Shown piece by piece: positions 23,603 through 32,845 of a stretch of DNA of 64,000 nt; position 1 is the first letter of the stretch, and the number at the start of each line of letters is the position of its first letter. Position numbers and translations under genes: made by a program. The notes below the pieces were generated by a model. The model was not told the origin of the DNA, made no database searches, and saw only the letters and a list, made by a program, of their open reading frames with translations. The stretch is from Gemmatimonadota bacterium (GTDB taxonomy: Bacteria > Gemmatimonadota > Gemmatimonadetes > Gemmatimonadales > GWC2-71-9): contig QHTK01000042.1 of the NCBI GenBank assembly GCA_003220795.1, positions 62,001-126,000 on the forward strand. Reading direction: 5' to 3'.

Positions 23603-25774
23603 ATGACCTCGCGATGCCGGGGACTCATTGTGTGCGTGTTGTGGGCTGCTCTCCTCGCTGTAGTCTCTCGGGCGGCGAGCCAGGCCAGCTCCCCGACCGC
23701 GGTACTGGTGGGCGCGGGCGACATTGCCTCTTGCTCCTCGACGGGGAACGAGGCCACTGCAGCCTTGCTTGACCGCATCCCAGGTGTCGTGATCACGATC
23801 GGAGATAACGCCTATCCCGATGGCTCCGCAGCCGACTTCACACGGTGCTACGCTCCCTCGTGGGGAAGACATAAGGCGCGTACCCGTCCGACGCCGGGTG
23901 ACCACGATTATGTCACGCCGGGTGCTTCCGGGTACTTCGACTATTTCGGTGCCGCTGCAGGCGATCGGGGCAAGGGCTACTACAGCTATGAACTGGGTGA
24001 ATGGCATATCGTCGCGCTCAACTCCGTCATCGCGAATGGGCCGACGTCCGAGGAAGTACGGTGGCTGCGGGCAGACCTCGCAGCGAGCAGAAAGCGTTGC
24101 ATACTGGCCTATTTCCATCACCCCCGGTTTTTCTCTTCGACCTCGACGGCACCGGGAGGCGGCGTCAACGACTACGAGCGGACGTTCTGGGACGTGCTCT
24201 ACCAGGCCGGAGCGGCGATTGTGCTCAACGGCGACCAGCATCATTACGAACGGTTCGCGCCCCAGACCCCCGACGGGCTGCTCGATTTCGCCACAGGTAT
24301 CCGAGAATTCGTGGTGGGCACCGGGGGCGCCGACCTCAGCGCTCCGACCAGCATACGAGCGCACAGTGAGGTCCGGAACGGAGACACCTTTGGTGTCTTG
24401 AAGCTCACGCTGGCCGCGGGACGCTATGCGTGGGAGTTCATCCCGAGTGCGGGGCAAAGGTTCCGCGATTCTGGCCGGGGCGTATGCCACGGGTCTCGCC
24501 CAAGAGTTGCTCCGATCGTCGACCCGTGGGCGGTGTTCACGGCACCCGATGTTGCGAAACCGGCGTACCTCATGCCCATCTTCCCGGAGCCGTTCCACCT
24601 CAAGGTGACCCGCATCAGCGGCGATGCGGGGAGTCGCATCGCCTGGCGCGCGGGTGGTTCGCCAACGTGGGGCGCGGACGCCCGGCACCACTATTCCAAT
24701 GACCAGCCCTGGAGCGCCGACGGCACGCTGCTGACCCTCCAGAATACCGGCTCCCCCCACTCCGTCTATCTCGACGGCGAGACATATCAGCCCGTGCGGG
24801 GGCCGTGCCCCAACGACGACGCTTACGACGACCGCTGGCACCCGAGCTACGCGCATGCGCACGAACGCATCGCGGTCAACCGTACCGGCACGCTCAGCTG
24901 GTTCGACGTCGTCACCTGCACCCAAACCCGCAGGTGGACGCTGCCGTTTCCGGTGATCGGGATCGGTGGCACCCCGTCGGATGACGGCCGCTTCATTGCG
25001 CTGTCGAATGGCAAACGCTTCGCAGTGGTGGACATGGATCCGCAGCCGCCGTTCGCTCCATATCCCAACCGGCGCATCGGTCCGCCCGTGGATTTGATTT
25101 CCGACTGCGGCCTCCCGGGCTGTGCAGAGAACTGGGTATCGGTCTCGGCTTCCGGCAAGTATGTGGTGGTGAACTACCACGGCGATCATCTGCGAGTCTA
25201 CGATGTCGATCCCGGCACGCTGGCGGCGACGCCGCGGCCCATGCCAACCGTCTACCCTAACTGTAGCGGAACGGCTGTCAACGGGTTCATCTATGACCTG
25301 GGGCATCAGGACATGGTGCTGAATCCGTTTGACAACAACGAGGACGTCATCGTCGGGCAAGAGCACTGCGGCAACCGGGGCAAGATGGTGGCGGGGGTTC
25401 TGGTCGGCGGCGTCGTGATGGTACGGCTGCGGGACGGCAAGGTCACCGCCCTGACGAATCCGACAAACGAGGCGTATCCGTATCACATCTCGACGCGCAA
25501 CTCTGACCGGCCGGGATGGGCGTACGTCTCGTATTGGCCCGCGCCGGGCCGCCGCTTCAACGACGAGATCGTTGCGGTCAAGCTGGACGGAAGCGGGGCC
25601 GTGGAACGCTACGCCCACACGCGCACGGAAACATCCGCGTGCTACCGGTGCGAGGCGCACGCCGTCCCGGCTCGGGACGGCAAACGTGTGCTATGGGCCA
25701 GCAATTGGATGGCGCATGGCGCTGGCACAGGGTCGAAACTGGTGATTCAGACCTACATCGTCGACGCCCGGTGA
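23603..25774 (+). CDS. Fused metallophosphoesterase / beta-propeller-like secreted protein
   Basis: ATG 23603 is followed by a signal peptide ('GLIVCVLWAALLAVVSRAAS'). Of 723 residues, about 30-300 are a calcineurin-like phosphoesterase and 305-723 are the propeller-like domain found separately in the gene at 20186; 'NPFDNNEDVIVGQEHCGN' and 'NEAYPYHIS' are nearly identical. The gene lacks BIG2 repeats and the GRHYGHY domain. Two metal-binding blocks are changed: 'PGDHDY' instead of GNHE, and 'NGDQHHYERF' instead of GHDHEYERF. 'GAGDIASC', 'IGDNAYPDG' and 'YFHHPRF' are kept. So catalysis may be altered. It diverges from the sugar transferase gene with a 99-base gap. Confidence 0.88.
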   Translation: MTSRCRGLIVCVLWAALLAVVSRAASQASSPTAVLVGAGDIASCSSTGNEATAALLDRIPGVVITIGDNAYPDGSAADFTRCYAPSWGRHKARTRPTPGDHDYVTPGASGYFDYFGAAAGDRGKGYYSYELGEWHIVALNSVIANGPTSEEVRWLRADLAASRKRCILAYFHHPRFFSSTSTAPGGGVNDYERTFWDVLYQAGAAIVLNGDQHHYERFAPQTPDGLLDFATGIREFVVGTGGADLSAPTSIRAHSEVRNGDTFGVLKLTLAAGRYAWEFIPSAGQRFRDSGRGVCHGSRPRVAPIVDPWAVFTAPDVAKPAYLMPIFPEPFHLKVTRISGDAGSRIAWRAGGSPTWGADARHHYSNDQPWSADGTLLTLQNTGSPHSVYLDGETYQPVRGPCPNDDAYDDRWHPSYAHAHERIAVNRTGTLSWFDVVTCTQTRRWTLPFPVIGIGGTPSDDGRFIALSNGKRFAVVDMDPQPPFAPYPNRRIGPPVDLISDCGLPGCAENWVSVSASGKYVVVNYHGDHLRVYDVDPGTLAATPRPMPTVYPNCSGTAVNGFIYDLGHQDMVLNPFDNNEDVIVGQEHCGNRGKMVAGVLVGGVVMVRLRDGKVTALTNPTNEAYPYHISTRNSDRPGWAYVSYWPAPGRRFNDEIVAVKLDGSGAVERYAHTRTETSACYRCEAHAVPARDGKRVLWASNWMAHGAGTGSKLVIQTYIVDAR

Positions 25775-26155
25775 AGCGTTGGCGTAGCAGCCGGCAGCGC
25801 CGCGCGGGATTCGTGTCGTGCCTGACGTGCGTAAGTGTGGTCCGGGACAGGCACTTACAGTTGGGAGCTCGGTCCCACCCCGGGGTCCGGCTTCACCGAC
25901 ACCAGGTCTAGCCCCTGCCACTGAGGCCAGCGCTGCGACGGTCACCACAGCGACGCGGGCCGCGTCGTTCGAACCAGCGACACTTTGCCGCGCGAGCACC
26001 ACCGTCGGCCTCGCCCGACGAACGACTCAATCTCGTGCCACACCTCGCAATTGCGTGGCAGGCCGAGTGTTGCAGATTGATCCGAGCACGAAAATTGCGT
26101 GCATTATGCTCAAAATGTTGTGCTTCGATGAGTTCACAGTGGGGGAGTCCAGCTA
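25775..26155 (+). other. 381-base gap before the exopolysaccharide cluster
   Basis: No convincing gene. The last 100 bases are markedly AT-rich for this genome and probably hold the cluster promoter: TTGATC near 26077 followed 19 bases later by CATTAT is the best pair I find, with poor spacing. A GGGGGAG (26141-26147) precedes the first cluster gene. I see no hairpin or repeat. Confidence 0.35.
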
Positions 26156-28621
26156 ATGTCCGAACTCCTACCTGGGTCCACTCCGCCTCGCTTCACGGGA
26201 TCACCCGGCTCTCTCCCGCCCTACCACGACGGCGGTGGCCGGAGCGCCGATAGTTCCGACCGGGGGACCGACCTCAAACAGCTGCTCATGCTGCTGCGTC
26301 GCCGGATGGGCTTGGTGGGGGGAGTTGCTGCGCTCACCGTGTTCGGCGTCGCCCTGTTCGTCCTCCTGGAACGTCCGCTGTATCGCGCCACCGCCACCGT
26401 GCGACTGGCCTACCCCCGGCGCGCCCTCACGGTTGGTGTGGAGGACCTGCCGGCGGCAAAGGAGCAAGGATCTGATCCCCTGCTTTCGCTCATCGAGCTG
26501 GTGCGCGGCCGCGAGATTGTCGGCGCGGTCGTGGATTCGCTGGGTCTTCGACTCCAGCCGCGGGGCTCGTGGTTCGGTGCGTCCTCCCGGATCGTGCGGG
26601 CAGCGCTGCGGGATGTCCGGGTGAATCCGGGCGCCCGCGAGGACACGCTGCGCCTCACCTTCTACGCCGACAGCATCGTTGCACGGGGCCTCCAGCGAAA
26701 AGCGGCGGCGCCGTACGGACGCCCGCTGGCGGTCGGATCCGTGCAATTCACCATCCCCTTCCATCCCGGCGTCGCGGCTGGGACACTCGTCGTGCGTGCG
26801 CGGGAGGAAGTGATCGACGACGTGCTGAAGATTCTGGCGGTGGTCCGGCGCAAGAGTACAGACATCGTGGACGTCACCTACTCAGACGCCGATCCGTTCC
26901 TGGCGCAGCGCGTTGCCAATCAGCTCGTGCGGGTCTTCCAAGCGCGCGACGCCGGCTCGGCGCAAGAGCAGGCTCGACGCCGCGCCGAGTTTTTGGCGGC
27001 GCAGCTTCGCGCCACCGACAGCGCGATGACGGTCGCACAGGCGCAGCTCAGCGCCTTCCGGAGGCTGCGGTTGCTGGGGAGCTCCGGGGACCGTCTCGCC
27101 GCGGAGCAGGCGCGTCTGACGGCGCTCGACGCACGCCGCGGAGAGCTCGAGGCCGAGCGGAGCGTGTACGAATCCTTCTTGGCCAAGGTCAACACCTCGA
27201 ATGACAGCCTCCGCCTGGAGGCCTCACGCGATCTGTCGTACACGCCTGAGCTGGCCGCCGACCCGGTCGTCAACAGGATGTCTCAGCAGGTGCTCGTCTA
27301 CCAGACACGACTCGACTCCCTTACGACGGGACCCTTGCCCGCCGCGCCCACCAACCCCGATGTGCTCGGTTTGAAGGCACTCATCCAGTCCACGCAGGAA
27401 CAGCTGGTTCGCGCGGTGCGGGCGCACCTGACATCCATCGCTGCGCAGAGCCGCGCGTTGGCCGCGCTGCGTTCGCGCACTGGGGCCTCGTTCCAGCCGC
27501 TGCCGGCGACTGAGGCGGAGGCGATGCGGCTCGAGCGGTTGGTCGAAAACTTGAGAGGCACCGGGGACCGCATCCGGCAGGAGCACGAAAACGCACGGAT
27601 GGCCGAGGCGATCTCGGCGGGGGACGCACAGGTCATCGATTGGGCCCCACTGCCGTACAAAGCCGCCGGCATCCCGCCCTGGGCGAAACTGGGGCTGGGG
27701 CTGGGGCTGGGTCTTCTCCTGGGATGTGGAGCCGCCGGGCTGGCCGAGAGCGGGAATACCTCGATCACGCGGCCCGAAGAGCTGGAACGCGCGCTCAATG
27801 TGCGCGATCTCGGCGTGATCCCACCACTGCTCGAGCCGAGCTCGAACGGTCATTCGCGGCGTAGGCATCCGATCTCGTTCTTCACACCAGCGCGCCGCCG
27901 GCCCGAGGCCGATAACCGGCTCGGTGCCGAGGCCTTTCGCCTGGTGTATTCCGGCTTGACGTTCGGATGGGGCGAGGGCCGGCGGACGATCCTGGTGACC
28001 AGTGCAGCGCCGCGGGAGGGGAAGACCTTGATCGCGGCGAACCTCGGCGTCACCTTCGCGCGCGAGGGAGTCCGCGTTCTCGTGGTGGACTGTGACCTGC
28101 GGCGCCCGCGCCTGCACCGGGTATTTGGCGTTGCCCCCGCTCCAGGTCTGATCGAGCTGCTGAAGTCCAACGGGGCAACGCTCGCCCAATCGCCTGACGC
28201 CCCGCTCGGTGGCGCGGAAGCCACGGTTGCGCAATCCATCGCGGGCATCCGGCACACGAAGATCGCAGGGCTCTCGTTACTGCCGTGCGGCGCGCTTACG
28301 CCGCGCGCTCACGAACTGCTCAAGCCTCAACGAATCCGAGGTCTGCTCAACGACCTGGCCGGCCTGTTCGACGTCATCATCCTCGATACACCGCCGGTTC
28401 TTGTCTCCGCGGATGCCGCGCTGCTCGCGCCCCTAGCGGATGGCGCCATCCTGGTCGTGCGGGCGGGACAGACCGACCGGGCCAGTGCCGAGCGAGCCTG
28501 TCAGTATCTGATCGCCGCCGGCGCCCACTTTCTGGGCGCCGTTCTGAATGACCCGGCCGGCGAACTCGCTCGCTACGGCAAGTACTATTACCCCTACGCC
28601 TACCCCACACCGTCCCCTTGA
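26156..28621 (+). CDS. Wzz/GumC-type chain-length regulator fused to BY tyrosine kinase
   Basis: ATG 26156 with GGGGGAG upstream; 821 residues. The N-terminal part has a membrane helix at about 53-71 ('VGGVAALTVFGVALFVLL'), a long periplasmic coiled-coil region (about 265-470) and a second helix near 505-525. The cytoplasmic kinase has Walker A 'SAAPREGKT' (about 617-625), Walker A' 'VLVVDCDLRRP' (about 641) and Walker B 'DVIILDTPP' (about 741), and ends in a Tyr cluster 'GKYYYPYAY' that is the usual autophosphorylation tail. It should control chain length and export of the polysaccharide through phosphorylation cycles. First gene of the plus-strand cluster. Confidence 0.93.
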   Translation: MSELLPGSTPPRFTGSPGSLPPYHDGGGRSADSSDRGTDLKQLLMLLRRRMGLVGGVAALTVFGVALFVLLERPLYRATATVRLAYPRRALTVGVEDLPAAKEQGSDPLLSLIELVRGREIVGAVVDSLGLRLQPRGSWFGASSRIVRAALRDVRVNPGAREDTLRLTFYADSIVARGLQRKAAAPYGRPLAVGSVQFTIPFHPGVAAGTLVVRAREEVIDDVLKILAVVRRKSTDIVDVTYSDADPFLAQRVANQLVRVFQARDAGSAQEQARRRAEFLAAQLRATDSAMTVAQAQLSAFRRLRLLGSSGDRLAAEQARLTALDARRGELEAERSVYESFLAKVNTSNDSLRLEASRDLSYTPELAADPVVNRMSQQVLVYQTRLDSLTTGPLPAAPTNPDVLGLKALIQSTQEQLVRAVRAHLTSIAAQSRALAALRSRTGASFQPLPATEAEAMRLERLVENLRGTGDRIRQEHENARMAEAISAGDAQVIDWAPLPYKAAGIPPWAKLGLGLGLGLLLGCGAAGLAESGNTSITRPEELERALNVRDLGVIPPLLEPSSNGHSRRRHPISFFTPARRRPEADNRLGAEAFRLVYSGLTFGWGEGRRTILVTSAAPREGKTLIAANLGVTFAREGVRVLVVDCDLRRPRLHRVFGVAPAPGLIELLKSNGATLAQSPDAPLGGAEATVAQSIAGIRHTKIAGLSLLPCGALTPRAHELLKPQRIRGLLNDLAGLFDVIILDTPPVLVSADAALLAPLADGAILVVRAGQTDRASAERACQYLIAAGAHFLGAVLNDPAGELARYGKYYYPYAYPTPSP

Positions 28622-28700
28622 CGGCGGGCTGGGTGGCTTCAGTCGGATCTCTCGTCGGTGAGCACACCGCTCGCGGTCCGTTCGTTCGCGCCAGACCCTC

Positions 28701-30236
28701 ATGACATCCTCCAGCGACCAGAAGCCGCCGGTCGACCGCACCGGGCACGCTCTCACGAGCGGGGTGTGGATGGGGGCCGGATACGGCCTGCAAGGATTGA
28801 TGACCGTCGGCAGCGTGGCGGTGCTGGCCCGGGTCCTGAGTCCCGCCGAGTTCGGGCTGGTCTCGGCAGCGATGCTGGCCATCAACTTTTCGCGGGTCTT
28901 TTCGGAGGGAGCAATCGCACCCGCGGTTGTGCAGCATCCCAAACTGCGAGACGAACACATCCAGACCGCGTTCACCCTGTCACTGGGTACGTCGGTACTC
29001 CTCTTCATGCTGTTGTGGCTTGGTGCACCGACCATCGCCGCGCTCCTCAAGGCGCCCAGCGTTGCTCCCGTGTTGCGGGTGCTGGCCTGCCTGCAGCCGA
29101 TCGCGGGGCTGGGGGTGATTGCGGATTCGCTGCTCCGGCGGGAGCTGCGATTCCGAACCATCGCGAATGTGCGCATCGTGTCCTACGGCGTGGGCTATGG
29201 AGGAGTCGGCATCGTGGCGGCTCTGGCGGGAGCCCGGGAATGGGCTCTGGTGGCCGCGAATGCGACGCAAGCCGTCTTGACCACGGCATTGCTCCTTCGG
29301 GCCCGGCCGCACTCGCTGCGCTTGGGCGTGGACTGGCCCGCCGCTCGAGAACTCCTCTCGTTCGGTGGCGGCTTTGTCCTGGCACGAATCGGTAACTACG
29401 CCGCCGGCGACGGCGATAACGTGGTGGTCGCGAAGTGGCTCGGCCTGTCCGCGCTGGGACTGTACGACCGTGCCTATCAGCTCATGGTGGCCCCGGCGAT
29501 GCTTCTCGGGCAGGTGATGGACGAGATTCTCTTCGCGTCATTGGCGCGGATCCAAGACGACCGCCCGCGGGTGTCGGCCACCTACCGCCAGTGCATCGTC
29601 GGTGTCGCGTTCGCCATGCTCCCGCTGACCATCGTCGCCTGGACGTTGGCCCCGGAGATCGTGTACGTGGTGCTCGGACCAGCCTGGGGTGGGGTCACGA
29701 CCCCATTCCGGATTCTCGCCCTGGGCACCCTGTTCCGGACCAGCTACAAGATCAGCGATTCGTTGACACGGGCGCTCGGCGCGATGTACCGCCGGGCGTG
29801 GCGCCAGTGGGCCTACGCGGTCTTCGTCATCGGCGGCGCGATCATCGGCCAGCATTGGGGCTTGGCGGGAGTTGCCTGGGCCGTGCTGCTCGCGCTCGCG
29901 GTAAACGTTCTCCTGCAGGCGCACCTCGTCATGAAGCTGGTGCCGTTCACCTGGTCGGACTTCCTGGCCGCCCACGGCCCCGCCCTGCTGACCGCCGCCT
30001 TCCTGGGATTGCCGGCACTCGCCACGGCGCTGCTGTTGCGGGACGTCCTCCATCTGCCGCCGCTCGCCGTCCTGGGGGGGACGCTCGCCGTGGTCTGTGC
30101 TCTCCTGGCTGCCGTCCTTGCGTTCTGGCGCCGGCGCTTCCTGGGGCGGGATGGCACCTGGCTCGTGGCGCAGATAATGGAGTTCTCTCAGAAGCCGCTG
30201 CGTCGGATGCAAACGTCCGCGAGCGGGGTCCAGTGA
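28701..30236 (+). CDS. Polysaccharide flippase (Wzx/MOP superfamily)
   Basis: A 511-residue membrane protein with about 12-14 helices; the start 'GVWMGAGYGLQGLMTVGSVAVLARVLSPAEFGLVS' is the typical opening of the polysaccharide transporter (PST) group of MOP exporters. 'YDRAYQLMVAPAMLLGQVMDEILFASLAR' in the middle is the second conserved block. It should flip the lipid-linked repeat unit to the periplasmic side. The GTG of the next gene overlaps its stop by four bases. A 79-base gap separates it from the kinase upstream. Confidence 0.93.
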   Translation: MTSSSDQKPPVDRTGHALTSGVWMGAGYGLQGLMTVGSVAVLARVLSPAEFGLVSAAMLAINFSRVFSEGAIAPAVVQHPKLRDEHIQTAFTLSLGTSVLLFMLLWLGAPTIAALLKAPSVAPVLRVLACLQPIAGLGVIADSLLRRELRFRTIANVRIVSYGVGYGGVGIVAALAGAREWALVAANATQAVLTTALLLRARPHSLRLGVDWPAARELLSFGGGFVLARIGNYAAGDGDNVVVAKWLGLSALGLYDRAYQLMVAPAMLLGQVMDEILFASLARIQDDRPRVSATYRQCIVGVAFAMLPLTIVAWTLAPEIVYVVLGPAWGGVTTPFRILALGTLFRTSYKISDSLTRALGAMYRRAWRQWAYAVFVIGGAIIGQHWGLAGVAWAVLLALAVNVLLQAHLVMKLVPFTWSDFLAAHGPALLTAAFLGLPALATALLLRDVLHLPPLAVLGGTLAVVCALLAAVLAFWRRRFLGRDGTWLVAQIMEFSQKPLRRMQTSASGVQ

Positions 30237-31633
30237 GCGATCAGGCCTGGGGGCGCGAGGCTCGCGAGGAACGCGGGTGGACGGGCGGGCGCCTCGCTCC
30301 CCGCGGCGCCGGCTCTTTGTGGCCGGACGCCCCGGCTCAGCCCGCGCTTGGGCGCGCCTGGCCATTGCTGCTGATCACCCTCATCGCGCTGCTCTATCCA
30401 TTCGAGTACGACACCGGCCTCACCAACTACAGCCTGGGAGACCCGGTGGTGGGTCCGATTGCGCTGTTCGTCGTCCTCCGGTCGCTCGTCCGCCCCGTGC
30501 GTTGGCCCCGCTACGTGGTGCAGCTACTGGCGTTGGTGCTGGTCGCCATCGCCTCCAGCTTGGTGAACGCGTTCTCTCCGGCGATCTATTTCTCGGCCCC
30601 CAGCGCTCTGGGCGAGACTGCGAAGCTGTTTTCCGCGGGGCTGTGGATGTGCGTCATATTCTGGTTGCTCGCCGATGACTTCTCGCGCGGCTTCTATCAA
30701 CTGGCTTGTTCCTCCGCCGTATTGGCGACGGGATTCGCTATCTCATCACTCTGGGTAACCGTTCGGGAAACGAGCGACTATCGACCCACGGGGCCGTTCG
30801 GCAACACAAATCTCTACGCCAGTTATCTCTGCCTCAACGTGTTCCTCGTTCTCGGCGCGCGCGAGGCATTCGAGAATCTGCGTCGGACCGGGCGCCGGCT
30901 GCCGGCCCTACTGCGGTGGCCCGCGTCCCTCCTCGGCCCGGTGATGTTACCGCTGCTCCTGTTGGGCATATTGGCGACTGCTTCGCGCGGTGCCATGGTC
31001 GGGTGCGCGGCCGGGCTTGTGCTCTCGGGGACTCTGCGGCTACGGCGGATGCCGCCGCGGCGGCTCGCCGCCGTAGTCGGCAGTCTGGTATTCCTCGGGA
31101 TGACCGGAGCGTGGTACGTCCAGCAGCAGCCCCGCGTGCTGCGGCGCCTCGAATACACCGCCGAGGGATCCGGCCCCAACATCGAGAATCGCCTGGAGCT
31201 CTGGCACGCGGGCCGCGAGGCGTTCACCACCCGCCCCATCCTCGGCGTCGGTTACGGCCAACTACGCAACTACGTCGAGCTGGCCACGGGAAACAACAAA
31301 CCCGTCCACCAGACCTTTATTTCGATGGGCGCCGAGCTGGGTGTCGCTGGCCTGCTGGTGTTTCTCTGGTTGCTGGTCGCCGTGGTGCGGGACACCATGC
31401 CGGCGCGGTCCCTGCGCTATCCCGACGTGGCGCGGGCGTGCCGTGGATTTGTCATCGCCATCATCACGCAAGGCCTGTTCACGAACGTCCAGCACTCACG
31501 CGCCCTCTGGATGATCATCGGCGTGATCGCCGTGCAGGCAGCGGAGGGGCGCGCCGGCTCCGTTTCGGGGGGGACGCTTCCGATCCGGGCTCGGGGCACC
31601 GTCTGGCAGCTCGCCAGGCCGCACGACACATGA
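30233..31633 (+). CDS. O-antigen ligase/polymerase family membrane protein (Wzy-like)
   Basis: GTG 30233 overlaps the flippase stop (GTGA). The 466-residue product has about ten helices and, after a large loop, the O-antigen ligase signature 'NIENRLELWHAGREAFTTRPILGVGYGQ' near 320-345, followed by 'VHQTFISMGAELGVAGLLVFLW'. Also 'RPTGPFGNTNLYASYLCL' earlier, a common Wzy_C block. It should polymerise repeat units or ligate the glycan to a lipid or protein carrier. The first 35 residues are cytoplasmic and charged. It overlaps the next gene by ATGA. Confidence 0.9.
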   Translation: MSDQAWGREAREERGWTGGRLAPRGAGSLWPDAPAQPALGRAWPLLLITLIALLYPFEYDTGLTNYSLGDPVVGPIALFVVLRSLVRPVRWPRYVVQLLALVLVAIASSLVNAFSPAIYFSAPSALGETAKLFSAGLWMCVIFWLLADDFSRGFYQLACSSAVLATGFAISSLWVTVRETSDYRPTGPFGNTNLYASYLCLNVFLVLGAREAFENLRRTGRRLPALLRWPASLLGPVMLPLLLLGILATASRGAMVGCAAGLVLSGTLRLRRMPPRRLAAVVGSLVFLGMTGAWYVQQQPRVLRRLEYTAEGSGPNIENRLELWHAGREAFTTRPILGVGYGQLRNYVELATGNNKPVHQTFISMGAELGVAGLLVFLWLLVAVVRDTMPARSLRYPDVARACRGFVIAIITQGLFTNVQHSRALWMIIGVIAVQAAEGRAGSVSGGTLPIRARGTVWQLARPHDT

Positions 31634-32838
31634 GTGGAGCTCCCCGCATCGTCCGCGAGCTGACGAGTGCGTTGCATGCCGCGCGCCTCAGCTACTGCCA
31701 CTGGAAGGGCAACGCGCGTCTGCAAGAGGCCGTAGTCGGGCTGAGAGACCTCGATATCCTCGTGGACCGGGACGGAGCCCTCGCGCTCAGCGAGATTCTG
31801 GCCACCGTCGGCTTCAAGCGGCTCGCATCGAGTCCGTGGGAAACCGTTCCGGCACTGGAGGACTATCTCGCCCTAGATTCGGATACCGGCAGACTCGTGC
31901 ACCTGCACCTCCACTATCGGCTGACCGTGGGGGACAGCTTTCTGAGCGGCTACCGACTGCCCTGGGAAGCGTTGGTGCTCTCGACCCGCCATTTCGACAC
32001 CACGATGGCCATGTACGTGGCCGATCCTCACATCGAGTTGGTGCTGCTCATCGCGCGTCAGGCCATCAGGCTGGGCCCGATCGATCGGATCGCGGCGTGG
32101 TTGGGACGGCCGTGCCTGGGCGCGCTGGCGCGTTCGGACTTTCGCTGGCTCGCGGCCCGCACGAATGCGCACCGGCTGGCCGAGCTGTCGGAGGGTCTCC
32201 TCGGGAAGGAGGCCACTCGCCTCCTCCTGGACATGGTGAGCGGCGAGCCGTCGTACCGCCTCCTCCGTGCCCTGAAGCGACGGGCGACACCGCCGCTCAA
32301 CGCGTATCGAACGTATACCCGGGGCGGCGCTGTTGCGAGACGGGGGATGCGCGCTGTGGTCGGGCTGGCGGTGGCTCTCAACCGGAGAATCCTGCGCTCG
32401 CTGGTCATTCCCGGGCGGACACTCCCGAGCGGCGGCCTGCTGATCGCGTTCGAGGGCGACGACGACAACAAACGCGCGACGCTGGTGGATCGGATCGCGG
32501 CGTGGCTAACCTGGAAGCTGGATGTCCTGGTCCTGCACGGGGGCGGCGGTGACGGTAGGCGTGCGACGTGGCGGAAGGCCTTCCGCGCCCGCAGCCGCGG
32601 CATGATCGTCCTGTATGACGGATGTCCCGAGGGTCCGAGCCTCGACACCGGCAATGCGCCCGAACGAGCGTGGGACGCGGATCCTCCGGATCTCGTCATC
32701 AATCTGCAACGCGCGCCGAGACCCGATGCGTTGACGTCGGAGGGCCGACCGACGCGGCACACCGTCGAGATCGACCCGGATCATTCCCCGGAACAAGCGC
32801 TGCTGGTGGTGCAGCGCGCACTCTGGCAGGAGGTGTGA
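31630..32838 (+). CDS. Nucleotidyltransferase-like protein with degenerate kinase domain
   Basis: ATG 31630 overlaps the previous stop (ATGA). The 402-residue protein starts with 'LSYCHWKGN' and 'GLRDLDILVDRDGA', the Asp-x-Asp core of an NTP_transf_5-like nucleotidyltransferase fold (about 1-170), then a helical linker. The C-terminal third aligns with the thymidylate-kinase-like domain of the gene at 35633, but its P-loop reads 'FEGDDDNKRATL' where the paralogue has 'LGSDGSGKSTL', and roughly 75 residues of the lid and middle region are missing. Phosphate transfer by that domain is therefore unlikely. The sugar-kinase or polymer-modifying role of the family is unproven; position in the cluster suggests glycan or teichoic-acid-like modification. 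Confidence 0.8.
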   Translation: MSGAPRIVRELTSALHAARLSYCHWKGNARLQEAVVGLRDLDILVDRDGALALSEILATVGFKRLASSPWETVPALEDYLALDSDTGRLVHLHLHYRLTVGDSFLSGYRLPWEALVLSTRHFDTTMAMYVADPHIELVLLIARQAIRLGPIDRIAAWLGRPCLGALARSDFRWLAARTNAHRLAELSEGLLGKEATRLLLDMVSGEPSYRLLRALKRRATPPLNAYRTYTRGGAVARRGMRAVVGLAVALNRRILRSLVIPGRTLPSGGLLIAFEGDDDNKRATLVDRIAAWLTWKLDVLVLHGGGGDGRRATWRKAFRARSRGMIVLYDGCPEGPSLDTGNAPERAWDADPPDLVINLQRAPRPDALTSEGRPTRHTVEIDPDHSPEQALLVVQRALWQEV

Positions 32839-32845
32839 GATCGCC

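Noticed and set aside
23504-25660. Very long minus-strand open frame upstream of the sugar transferase
   Set aside because: It is antisense to the fused phosphoesterase gene, is rich in Arg/Val/His as expected for a shadow frame, and matches nothing. The transferase starts at its conserved 'NKRLFDIV' region.
25818-26156. Plus-strand frame of 112 codons in the gap before the exopolysaccharide cluster
   Set aside because: Low-complexity Ala/Thr/Pro composition, no ribosome binding site, no recognisable fold.
29435-30232. Upstream extension of the O-antigen ligase frame
   Set aside because: It overlaps the flippase gene fully; Arg/Pro/Gly-rich shadow sequence. GTG 30233 with GTGA overlap is the natural start.
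30706-31629. Upstream extension of the degenerate nucleotidyltransferase-kinase frame
   Set aside because: It lies within the ligase gene in another frame and shows shadow composition.
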